This document shows positions 1 through 5,999 of a DNA stretch of 23,356 nt, piece by piece (position 1 is the stretch's first letter; every line of letters starts with the position of its first letter). The DNA is from Bacteroidales bacterium (lineage in GTDB: Bacteria; Bacteroidota; Bacteroidia; Bacteroidales; Muribaculaceae), in the NCBI GenBank assembly GCA_003150235.1, contig QAMW01000031.1, positions 1 to 23,356 on the forward strand, in the 5' to 3' direction. Under the pieces are notes generated by a model. It was given only the letters and a program-made list of their open reading frames with translations. It ran no database searches and was not told the DNA's origin. The position numbers and the translations under genes are program-made.

Positions 1-1182
1 AATACGGTCGATTATTTCAGTAGCTTCCTTTATATTGTTGCGTTTCGCAAATTCCAAAAGGTCTTGGCGGGTGATGTCGTCAAACTTCCCGTTGATTGAC
101 ATCTGGTGCTGTGCTGTCCATCCGCCCTTTGGGTTGTATGCAAATCCCATGTCGTATGCCGGCGAAAGGGTCCATTTGCCTTGTCTGTCCATAAGGAAGG
201 ATATGTTTTTGGTATGGTCATCCTGATTGCGGATTACCACATTAAATACCAAGCGACGATACATTTCCTGCGCCTGTGAGTATGGCAGTCTCAATGCCCT
301 CATCACGTTGAACGCCTGCTCGTATGAGTAAGAACGTGGATTGCGGTAGTCATAATGCGCTATTCCGCAAAGAGTCTGCATGTGAATTTTCTCGCCATTC
401 TGACGGTCAAAACGCTTGGTTAGAAAATGGGCGCGACCGTTCTCTTTTATCAGACTGCAATCCGACATTTCTATGCCACATTCTTTTACAAGCCGATAGA
501 AGGAGTATTCCAATCTGCCGAAATTCTGTGTTTCCCTGAATCCGGCTTCAGCGGTTACACCATCGAGTTTTATCAGGTAATAGTCAAAGCCTTCGGGAGC
601 TTCAATCTGTCCCGAACGAACTTCCCCGGTCAATGGATTGTAGGCTATGATGGCTTTCGCCCTCTGTCCTCCGGCAGAGGTGCCAAGTCGCACTATTTCG
701 GCTATCGCCGCCTTCTTGTCCTCTTCAAGATTGGCTCCGAACTCTTCCTTTTTAGACAGTGCCTCGCTTGCCACTTCAATAAGGGAATCAAGTTCTATTC
801 TGACATCGGGACTATAGGGCGCATCCATGGCCGGTTCGAACTCTAACGCTCCCATGCAGCGCTTGCCGAGGTAACATAGTGTCTCCACAGCGTTTCCGCT
901 GCTACGCCCGGTGAGCGCGAGCCAACGATCAAACAGTGCTCGCCCGTAAGTATCTGGCAATGAATCGGCGAGCATACCGGGAAGCCCTTTGAAAGTCTCA
1001 CGGCCTATATCAGAGAATGAATAGACCCTTCCCTGACGCACAGGCATTAGAATCGGCGAGGGTTCAAGACCTTTGCCGATGAAACTGTCGGCATACTCGA
1101 AATGTGCCAGCTGGCGATTGTTGTCCCATCGGAATGTCCCGACGGGTTGGCCATACAGGTTTACTCTCGCTATATCTACCAT
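1..1182 (-). CDS. hipA: HipA-family serine/threonine kinase toxin, 3' end cut by window edge
   Basis: The frame is open from the ATG at 1182 to the window edge, giving 394 residues; E. coli HipA is about 440, so a short C-terminal part is missing. Order of parts: HipA N-terminal subdomain (about 1-110), glycine-rich ATP loop GTSAGGQRAKA (167-177), catalytic loop DDHTKN (321-326, Asp322 and Asn326) and metal-binding SPAYD (340-344, Asp344). The 22-residue spacing between the two Asp fits HipA. Characterised HipA kinases phosphorylate glutamyl-tRNA synthetase and induce dormancy; here the target is unknown. The start overlaps the stop of the antitoxin gene by 7 bases (1176-1182), so translation is probably coupled. 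This is a one-piece HipA, not the split HipS/HipT form. All catalytic residues are present, so it is probably active. Confidence 0.93.
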   Translation of the reverse strand, partial: MVDIARVNLYGQPVGTFRWDNNRQLAHFEYADSFIGKGLEPSPILMPVRQGRVYSFSDIGRETFKGLPGMLADSLPDTYGRALFDRWLALTGRSSGNAVETLCYLGKRCMGALEFEPAMDAPYSPDVRIELDSLIEVASEALSKKEEFGANLEEDKKAAIAEIVRLGTSAGGQRAKAIIAYNPLTGEVRSGQIEAPEGFDYYLIKLDGVTAEAGFRETQNFGRLEYSFYRLVKECGIEMSDCSLIKENGRAHFLTKRFDRQNGEKIHMQTLCGIAHYDYRNPRSYSYEQAFNVMRALRLPYSQAQEMYRRLVFNVVIRNQDDHTKNISFLMDRQGKWTLSPAYDMGFAYNPKGGWTAQHQMSINGKFDDITRQDLLEFAKRNNIKEATEIIDRI

Positions 1183-1535
1183 TCTGATTCCTCGGTATTA
1201 GGTTGTACGTTGGGCTTGTTGTTACCACTTGCGCGTTTACGCTGCTTCTTCTTGCTTGCCTCGACAAACTCGAAATATTCATTGGGACTCATCTCGTCTT
1301 CCTTAATGAGTGACGAGAACACATCCAGTTCGCCAAGTATGCGAAGCACACGCATGAGGGAATCGAAATAGCTTATATCGCCTTTCTCGATTCTCTTTAA
1401 TGTCGTCAATGAGACTTGCGCCTGTTCCGCGAGCGATGTCTGAGTGAAGTTCTGTCGGAGTCGCAGATGCCTTATTTTTTGTCCCAGCCGACGGCGGATT
1501 TCACTGTCAGGCAACATGTATATGTTCTCTTCCAT
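1176..1535 (-). CDS. hipB: HipB-like XRE-family antitoxin and autorepressor
   Basis: This 119-residue protein has an XRE-type helix-turn-helix at about 18-72, with the recognition region around TSLAEQAQVSLTTLKRIEKG. A charged, probably disordered tail follows from about 80 (KKKQRKR at 96-101) and ends in Glu-Ser-Glu-Trp. It sits directly upstream of hipA and overlaps it by 7 bases, the usual antitoxin-first order. As in known HipB proteins it should neutralise HipA and repress the operon. A TATATTTG -7 box (1561-1568) and a 12-base palindrome (1576-1587) lie just upstream. The start at 1535 is preferred; an internal ATG at residue 7 (1517) is an alternative because no strong ribosome binding site decides between them. 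Confidence 0.88.
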   Translation of the reverse strand: MEENIYMLPDSEIRRRLGQKIRHLRLRQNFTQTSLAEQAQVSLTTLKRIEKGDISYFDSLMRVLRILGELDVFSSLIKEDEMSPNEYFEFVEASKKKQRKRASGNNKPNVQPNTEESEW

Positions 1536-1560
1536 AGTCGTAGTTGCGTCTATTAGGCTG

Positions 1561-1568
1561 CAAATATA
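1561..1568 (-). promoter_or_regulatory. hipBA promoter: Predicted -7 element of the hipBA promoter
   Basis: Read on the minus strand this is TATATTTG, a full match to the Bacteroidota -7 consensus TAnnTTTG. It is 26 bases before the hipB ATG, leaving a short leader of about 20 bases. No convincing -33 TTTG is seen about 20 bases further upstream, where the sequence is GTAG/GGCG-like. The neighbouring palindrome lies in the -7/-33 spacer. Confidence 0.55.
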
Positions 1569-1575
1569 ATAATAA

Positions 1576-1587
1576 TAGTTTAAACTA
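1576..1587. promoter_or_regulatory. Perfect 12-base palindrome, candidate HipB operator
   Basis: TAGTTTAAACTA is a perfect inverted repeat. It lies 8 bases upstream of the predicted -7 element of hipBA, where bound HipB would block RNA polymerase. HipB proteins are known to bind palindromes in their own promoter. Related half-site-like text (CGTCTATT at 1547-1554, CGCCTATT at 1588-1595) flanks it. Function is inferred from position and symmetry only. Confidence 0.45.
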
Positions 1588-1811
1588 CGCCTATTTTGCG
1601 CTAATAATTTTCAGCTTAACTAAAGTTTATTGTCTGATTCGCAGTTTAATCCGATATTGGCAAATCGATAAAGAAACGTATAACTGTTAATATTTAGTTA
1701 AATATTTCATTCAAAATACTTACCTTTTCTAATCCGTTCATTCCCTAAAAGCAACTTTTTCACTCCCACTTTTCACTTAACGGATAGTTGTACCGTTATT
1801 TTCTTATACAG

Positions 1812-1845
1812 TTGATTTTAAGTGATAAAAGTCATTGAAAATCAA
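1812..1845. repeat. Hairpin-forming inverted repeat
   Basis: TTGATTTT (1812-1819) pairs perfectly with AAAATCAA (1838-1845). The inner AGTGAT/TCATT segments can extend the stem, leaving a small AAAAG loop. It lies just past the stop codon of the leftward-reading gene tail at 1865-2000, so it could be the terminator of that lost gene, but a strong T-run is absent on the minus strand. Confidence 0.35.
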
Positions 1846-1864
1846 TTCCACATGAACAGTAAAA

Positions 1865-2000
1865 CTAAATGCCTTTCATGATGGTTTCGAGGACTTCGTT
1901 GAGTTTGTCGGCGGGGAGGCGTTTGATATACTCGGCGCGAATATCGAGGTTGCCCCGGATGTGGGCGAGGATGGGTATTATATGACAAATGAGATATCCG
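1865..2000 (-). pseudogene. 3' tail of an unidentified, otherwise deleted gene
   Basis: From about 1980 down to a TAG stop at 1867-1865 one minus-strand frame reads like real protein: P-I-L-A-H-I-R-G-N-L-D-I-R-A, then E-Y-I-K-R-L-P-A-D-K-L-N-E-V-L-E-T-I-M-K-G-I, with GC-rich third positions (ATC, CTC, GCC, AAC, GTC). This differs sharply from the AT-rich DNA to its left. There is no usable start codon and the frame runs back into the end of the cupin gene in another phase, so only a C-terminus of about 40 residues survives. I do not recognise the family. It could also be chance coding-like sequence. Confidence 0.35.
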
Positions 2001-2001
2001 T

Positions 2002-3138
2002 TTACCTTTTGCTTTCAAACCTCTCTATCACCGGACGCAACGGCGTTGTATATTCCGGTCCGAGATTGATTTCAACAATGTTGAGCAATGCCGATAATTG
2101 ATCGGGTGTCAGTCCCTGATGCAGACAGATGCCCATGTGTGCGGCTGCCATAGGCTCCACGCCTCCAACCCCGGTGATTACAGAAACTGTTGCAAGTTCG
2201 CGATCTTGCCACGAAAGTATGTCGCGGTTGAAAATATCAGCAAAAAGATGTTCTTTCAGGAATTTGTCTATAACCGGAGCGAATACGGCGTATCCGCTTG
2301 CCGGTGCATCGGCGGGGATACCGGATAGTTCGGCAAGGTTTTTCTTTCCGAGCGCATACTTGGTCTTGTCATCCATATCCGGGACTGGAGTCGCTTCCTT
2401 GCCTATTGTGTCATTGATTCCCGCAGCTTTACGCTTGTCGAGCAGAGCCATGAATGTCTGCAAAGCGCGTAATGAGCGGGGAAATCCGGCGTATGCATAA
2501 GCCTGAACCAGAATCTCCTTGATTTCATTGACGGTCATACCTGCATCAAGACCTTCGACAAGTGCTTCATCAAGGTGTTCAAGGTCGCCACGACCCGTAT
2601 ATGCCCCGATGGCGACAATCGCCTGCTGCCGTGGGGATAGTACTTTATTTGCGCTGGCATACTTTTGGACGGCATCGGTTGTGGCAAGCAGATATTCGTC
2701 ATCATTTACCGGTGACAGCCATGTGACTTTATTGTTGTCTGGGTTGCACTCTATTGCCAGATGAGCAAACCAACTGTCGGGTGCCGCTCCATGCCAATGT
2801 TCGACATTCGGTGCGATTTCCACTATGTCGCCGGGGAAAAGTCTTCGTGCGGGCTTACCCTTTTCCTGATAGTAACCGATTCCGGCTGTCGCTATGAGCA
2901 ACTGCCCTCCGCTATGACTGTGCCAACTGTTGCGGCATCCCGGTTCAAATGTTACATTAAACATGGGCCCATTTAATTCTTTTACCTCTGATAAGGGGTA
3001 AAGGTATGCCGTTCCGATAAAATTGGGATTGCCTTTCATGGCTTCTCCAATCGGATAAGGCTGCTGAAAGTCTTGGGCGTTAACTGAAAAAGATGTTATA
3101 ATTGCCATTACTAACAATGTTATAAGTTTAATATTCAT
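2002..3138 (-). CDS. Exported cupin / carboxymuconolactone decarboxylase (CMD) fusion protein
   Basis: This 378-residue protein has a signal peptide (1-21, cleavage after SVNA). A cupin domain covers about 40-135, with metal ligands likely His73, His75 and His114; the usual Glu of cupin motif 1 is replaced by Gln79. Two CMD-like helical domains follow at about 165-235 and 305-375. Neither CMD unit has the CxxC pair of AhpD-type peroxidases, so a thiol peroxidase role is unlikely; the first reads GAYTGRGDLEHLDEAL where AhpD has its cysteines. CMD proteins of the decarboxylase/lactonase type act on ring-derived acids; the substrate here is unknown. It diverges from the alpha/beta hydrolase gene across 252 bases and shares its export signature, so a joint pathway is plausible. 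Confidence 0.88.
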   Translation of the reverse strand: MNIKLITLLVMAIITSFSVNAQDFQQPYPIGEAMKGNPNFIGTAYLYPLSEVKELNGPMFNVTFEPGCRNSWHSHSGGQLLIATAGIGYYQEKGKPARRLFPGDIVEIAPNVEHWHGAAPDSWFAHLAIECNPDNNKVTWLSPVNDDEYLLATTDAVQKYASANKVLSPRQQAIVAIGAYTGRGDLEHLDEALVEGLDAGMTVNEIKEILVQAYAYAGFPRSLRALQTFMALLDKRKAAGINDTIGKEATPVPDMDDKTKYALGKKNLAELSGIPADAPASGYAVFAPVIDKFLKEHLFADIFNRDILSWQDRELATVSVITGVGGVEPMAAAHMGICLHQGLTPDQLSALLNIVEINLGPEYTTPLRPVIERFESKR

Positions 3139-3172
3139 ATTACACTAATTTTACTGTCGTTTATCACTTCAG

Positions 3173-3180
3173 CAAAATTA
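3173..3180 (-). promoter_or_regulatory. Predicted -7 element for the cupin-CMD gene
   Basis: On the minus strand this reads TAATTTTG, matching TAnnTTTG. It is 35 bases upstream of the ATG at 3138. No clear -33 TTTG is present at the expected 20-base distance, which would fit an activated promoter. Confidence 0.4.
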
Positions 3181-3209
3181 CATAACTTATAACAATCGTG
3201 GATTCATAA

Positions 3210-3235
3210 AAATTCGGGAATTATTGCCTGAATTT
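3210..3235. repeat. Inverted repeat in the divergent promoter region
   Basis: AAATTCGGG (3210-3218) and CCTGAATTT (3227-3235) are inverted repeats matching at 8 of 9 positions with an 8-base spacer. It lies upstream of the predicted -7 of the leftward gene and is a candidate regulator site; no regulator gene is encoded next to it. Confidence 0.35.
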
Positions 3236-3305
3236 CTGAAAATCATAGCGTCTAAATGATGGAGTTGGCTGTAAATTAAAAGATTGGCAAAAATCGAACA
3301 AGCCC

Positions 3306-3337
3306 TTTTCGGTAATTATGGTAACGATTGCCGAAAA
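3306..3337. repeat. Inverted repeat between the divergent cupin-CMD and hydrolase genes
   Basis: TTTTCGGTAAT (3306-3316) and ATTGCCGAAAA (3327-3337) pair at 10 of 11 positions, the exception being a possible G-T pair, around a 10-base loop. It ends 53 bases before the hydrolase ATG. It may be an operator or the hairpin of a short leader RNA; the sequence does not decide. Confidence 0.4.
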
Positions 3338-3390
3338 ATTTACATGTAATTCTGACCTCTGTTTTTGTTATTATCGCAAAACATATACAA

Positions 3391-4449
3391 ATGAAAACAA
3401 CCGCTTTAATAATTCTCTCGTTTATGAGCCTTACAAGTTTTGCATCAAAGCCTCTTATGATAGAGCGTCAGGGACAATTCCCCGTCGGAGGTATGACCAT
3501 AGAGCGCCCCGGCACATTCAATCCTGATACATTTGTCGGCTGGACTGACCCCGTACAGGATGGTCAGACTTATCGTTGCGACCACGCTTTCGCAAGATAC
3601 CAGATTCCGGTGGATGCAAAGAAACTGCCGCTGGTATTCGTGCATGGATTCGGTGGTGACGGAGTATGCTGGGAAACGACACCTGACGGGCGCGACGGTT
3701 TTGCCACTCTTCTTCTCCGCGAAGGTTATCCGACCTACGTTCTCGACCTGCCCGGCCGTGGACACGCTTCTCGCACGAGCAACGAAGTAACGGTCAAGCC
3801 TGTGGCAGATGAGGAATTCTGGTTCGATATATGGCGCATGGGGCTGTGGCCGGAGTGGAATGAAGGGATTCAGTTCCCGAAAGACTCACTGAGTGTGTCG
3901 AATTTCTTCCGACAGATGGTCCCGGATCTGAGTGACTATAAACTTGATGTTGCAGCACTCGATGCCATGGCGCAAAAGATAGGGGACCATATACTTGTGA
4001 CCCACTCGGCTGGAGGGTTTCCCGGATGGATGGCTGCGATGAACAACACTGAGGTCAAGGGTGTAGTCGCTCTCGAACCCGGAGGATTTGTATTCCCTGA
4101 AAGAGAGGTACCACCGGCATTGCCCGGTCTTACCGGTGGACTTGCCGGAGTACCTGTATCCCCCGACAAATTCATGGAGTTGACTAAAAAGCCGGTTGTC
4201 ATTTATTTCGGTGACTTTATTCCTGAGTCAGGTGCTACGACTTTGGGCGGCAGCAACTGGGAGGTACGTCTGAAGATGGCTCATGAATTTGTCGATGCCA
4301 TAAACCGTCATGGCGGTAACGCGACACTTGTCGAACTCCCGAAAATCGGCATCAAAGGCAATTCCCATTTTCTGATGCAGGAACTTAACAACGATGTCAT
4401 CGCCGCCCATGTTGCCGAATGGCTAAAAAATATGGGATTATCCTACTGA
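3391..4449 (+). CDS. Exported alpha/beta-fold hydrolase (esterase/lipase-like)
   Basis: Started at the ATG at 3391, the 352-residue protein begins with a clean signal peptide (1-18, cleaved after TSFA). The frame is open back to an ATG at 3328, but that adds 21 residues that bury the signal peptide, so the later start is preferred. Oxyanion loop HGFGGD is at 85-90, the nucleophile elbow VTHSAGG gives Ser206, and the likely catalytic His is His326 in NSHF. The acid is probably Glu229 (after strand 6) or Asp275. A long insertion between about 130 and 190 forms a lid or cap. The substrate is unknown. It is the first gene of the plus-strand exported set and is closed by a strong terminator hairpin. 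Confidence 0.88.
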   Translation: MKTTALIILSFMSLTSFASKPLMIERQGQFPVGGMTIERPGTFNPDTFVGWTDPVQDGQTYRCDHAFARYQIPVDAKKLPLVFVHGFGGDGVCWETTPDGRDGFATLLLREGYPTYVLDLPGRGHASRTSNEVTVKPVADEEFWFDIWRMGLWPEWNEGIQFPKDSLSVSNFFRQMVPDLSDYKLDVAALDAMAQKIGDHILVTHSAGGFPGWMAAMNNTEVKGVVALEPGGFVFPEREVPPALPGLTGGLAGVPVSPDKFMELTKKPVVIYFGDFIPESGATTLGGSNWEVRLKMAHEFVDAINRHGGNATLVELPKIGIKGNSHFLMQELNNDVIAAHVAEWLKNMGLSY

Positions 4450-4472
4450 ACTGCCAAACAAATATAATTACG

Positions 4473-4519
4473 AAGCCACGATAATCTGCCCGACTTTTGA
4501 GTCTGGATTATCGTGGCTT
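4473..4519. terminator. Strong stem-loop terminator after the hydrolase gene, possibly bidirectional
   Basis: AAGCCACGATAATC (4473-4486) and GATTATCGTGGCTT (4506-4519) form a perfect 14-base stem, with a further GAC/GTC pairing inside the loop. It begins 23 bases after the hydrolase stop and is followed by AATATTTAAAT. On the minus strand it would sit just downstream of the gene tail that stops at 4583, so it may once have terminated two converging genes. Confidence 0.8.
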
Positions 4520-4765
4520 AATATTTAAATCCCGCTATATATCAGTAGATGTTTATTCTGACAGCTATTCAGAGGTTATATATTACATAGTCTCTTTCGG
4601 CACATCAAACAATTCCTCGTGTGTGATGCGTTTACAGCATCCGGCTTGCTGCTTTTTCGGTCTTTGATACAAAAAACAGATATAGAGGTAATAAAGGTAT
4701 TAAAGTCCGATTTTTTGATAATGATGTTTTTTCGGATAAATCCCAAATTTGCAAACAAAAAAACA
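4520..4765. other. Intergenic region with a possible minus-strand gene tail
   Basis: No intact gene is visible. On the minus strand from about 4670 to a TAA at 4585-4583 a frame reads Q-Q-A-G-C-C-K-R-I-T-H-E-E-L-F-D-V-P-K-E-T-M. It reads like a protein C-terminus and stops 64 bases before the bidirectional hairpin, but has no start. The rest (4690-4765) is AT-rich leader DNA; CAAATTTG at 4744-4751 is a weak -7 candidate for the next gene, 15 bases before its ATG. Confidence 0.35.
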
Positions 4766-5881
4766 ATGATACGCAAAGCATTATCAACATTGGCGCTTTC
4801 CCTGACATTGACCGCGGGCATCGCGCAGACCTCACAGGAACCGGCAAAGGTCTATTTCACTTCAGACATTTCACCCGAATCACTTGTAAGCATATTCAAG
4901 TCGTTGGGAGTCGCTCCCGAAGGGAATGTCGCCGTTAAAATCAGCACCGGGGAATCGGACCGGAGCAATCACCTCCGGCCCGAACTGATAGGGAATCTTG
5001 TCAAGGAGGTTAAAGGCACTATCGTGGAGTGCAATACGGCATACGGTGGCAACCGTTCAAATACAGCCTCTCATCGCCGTGCTATCGAGCAGCGAGGTTA
5101 TGGAGATATTGCCATTGTGGATATAATGGATGAAGAGGGTGGCATGAGCCTTCCAATGCAAGATACAAAATGGTTTTCGGAGAATTTGGTCGGAAGCCAT
5201 CTTGCAAATTATGACTTCATGATTAACCTCGCTCACTTCAAAGGACATGCAATGGGCGGCTTTGGCGGTGTGCTGAAAAATCAGAGTATCGGCATCGCTA
5301 CCCCCGATGGCAAGACCCGTATTCACACAGCCGGCGCATACTCCGACCCACGTTATGTGTTTCAGCAGCCCCACGGGCAGGATGCCTTTCTGGAGTCTAT
5401 GGCGGGCGCCGCACAGTCGGTACATAATTATTTCAAGGGGAAAAAAGGAATTGTCTATATAAATGTGATGAACAATCTTTCAGTGGATTGCGACTGCGAC
5501 GGACATCCGTCGGTTCCGCAGATGAAAGATATTGGCATACTTGCCTCGCTCGACCCAGTCGCACTTGATAAAGCCTGTCTTGACCTGGTGTTCAACCATG
5601 AGTCTTCAGTCGGCGACAACAGCCAGCCTCTCGTACAGCGCATCGACAGCCGTCACGGGACACATACCGTTGATTATGCCGAACAGATTGGTCTCGGCAC
5701 CAAGAGTTACGACCTGATAGATGTCACTACAAACGGAATAGGCGAAGTGGCTGTTGACGGAGTGAAGAAATACAATGTATATGATCTTAAAGGTGTCAGA
5801 GTCCTCTCTAATGCGAGTAATCTTTCTGGTCTTGCCCCCGGCATATATATCATAAACGGTCAGAAACGTAAGATTGAATGA
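4766..5881 (+). CDS. Exported DUF362-domain protein with T9SS-like C-terminal tail
   Basis: The 371-residue product starts at the ATG at 4766, which gives a normal signal peptide (1-20, cleaved after AGIA). The same frame is open from 4619, but that extension is AT-rich and lies before the signal peptide. The DUF362 core (about 28-330) contains FKGHAMGGFGGVLKN (158-172) and a cysteine pair in DCDCDG (241-246), features of this uncharacterised and possibly metal-binding family. Residues 335-371 form a separate tail (NVYDLKG, then LAPGIYIINGQ) resembling the second half of a T9SS type A sorting domain. A second, broken copy of such a tail lies in the same frame just past the stop. Biochemical function is unknown. 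It lies between the hydrolase and the aldo/keto reductase on the same strand. Confidence 0.85.
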   Translation: MIRKALSTLALSLTLTAGIAQTSQEPAKVYFTSDISPESLVSIFKSLGVAPEGNVAVKISTGESDRSNHLRPELIGNLVKEVKGTIVECNTAYGGNRSNTASHRRAIEQRGYGDIAIVDIMDEEGGMSLPMQDTKWFSENLVGSHLANYDFMINLAHFKGHAMGGFGGVLKNQSIGIATPDGKTRIHTAGAYSDPRYVFQQPHGQDAFLESMAGAAQSVHNYFKGKKGIVYINVMNNLSVDCDCDGHPSVPQMKDIGILASLDPVALDKACLDLVFNHESSVGDNSQPLVQRIDSRHGTHTVDYAEQIGLGTKSYDLIDVTTNGIGEVAVDGVKKYNVYDLKGVRVLSNASNLSGLAPGIYIINGQKRKIE

Positions 5882-5890
5882 TCAAAAGAA

Positions 5891-5992
5891 ATGGAGCAGA
5901 TATATACCATCGACGGCTGACGGGTGACAAAAGCGGGGAAAGGTTTATATATTGTGAATGGCAAAAAAACTAAACTACATGTATATGAATAG
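5891..5992 (+). pseudogene. Broken second copy of a T9SS-like C-terminal tail
   Basis: Directly after the DUF362 stop (TGA 5879-5881), and in the same frame, the sequence reads M-E-Q-I-Y-T-I-D-G, a TGA (5918-5920), then R-V-T-K-A-G-K-G-L-Y-I-V-N-G-K-K, ending at a TAG (5990-5992). The order I-Y-x-I-x-G-x-x-V ... G-L-Y-I-V-N-G-K matches the tails of the DUF362 and CotH proteins in this window. A CGA to TGA change would explain the internal stop, since Arg is normal after Gly here. It is best read as the 3' end of a deleted gene, or of a duplicated tail, now untranslated. It overlaps the region just upstream of the aldo/keto reductase. Confidence 0.55.
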
Positions 5993-5999
5993 AAAAGTA

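Larger units (their letters stand above)
1536..1864. other. AT-rich intergenic region upstream of hipBA
   Basis: No credible gene is visible. The stretch holds the hipBA promoter and palindrome (1561-1587) and two further inverted repeats: TAACGG/CCGTTA (1778-1783 and 1793-1798) and a longer hairpin at 1812-1845. The remainder is AT-rich, unlike the neighbouring coding DNA. Confidence 0.6.

Noticed and set aside
1778..1798. TAACGG/CCGTTA repeat followed by a T-rich stretch, possible terminator
   Set aside because: No plus-strand gene lies upstream of it to terminate and the stem is only 6 base pairs.
3328..3390. Upstream start for the hydrolase (ATG at 3328)
   Set aside because: It would place 21 residues before a clear signal peptide and read through the inverted repeat at 3306-3337.
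4619..4765. Extended N-terminus for the DUF362 protein
   Set aside because: The extension lies ahead of a normal signal peptide and is AT-rich, non-coding-looking DNA.
5879..5992. TGA readthrough or recoding to make a two-tail DUF362 protein
   Set aside because: Nothing in the flanking sequence suggests a recoding element, and other TGA codons in the window behave as stops at compact gene junctions. Decay is simpler.
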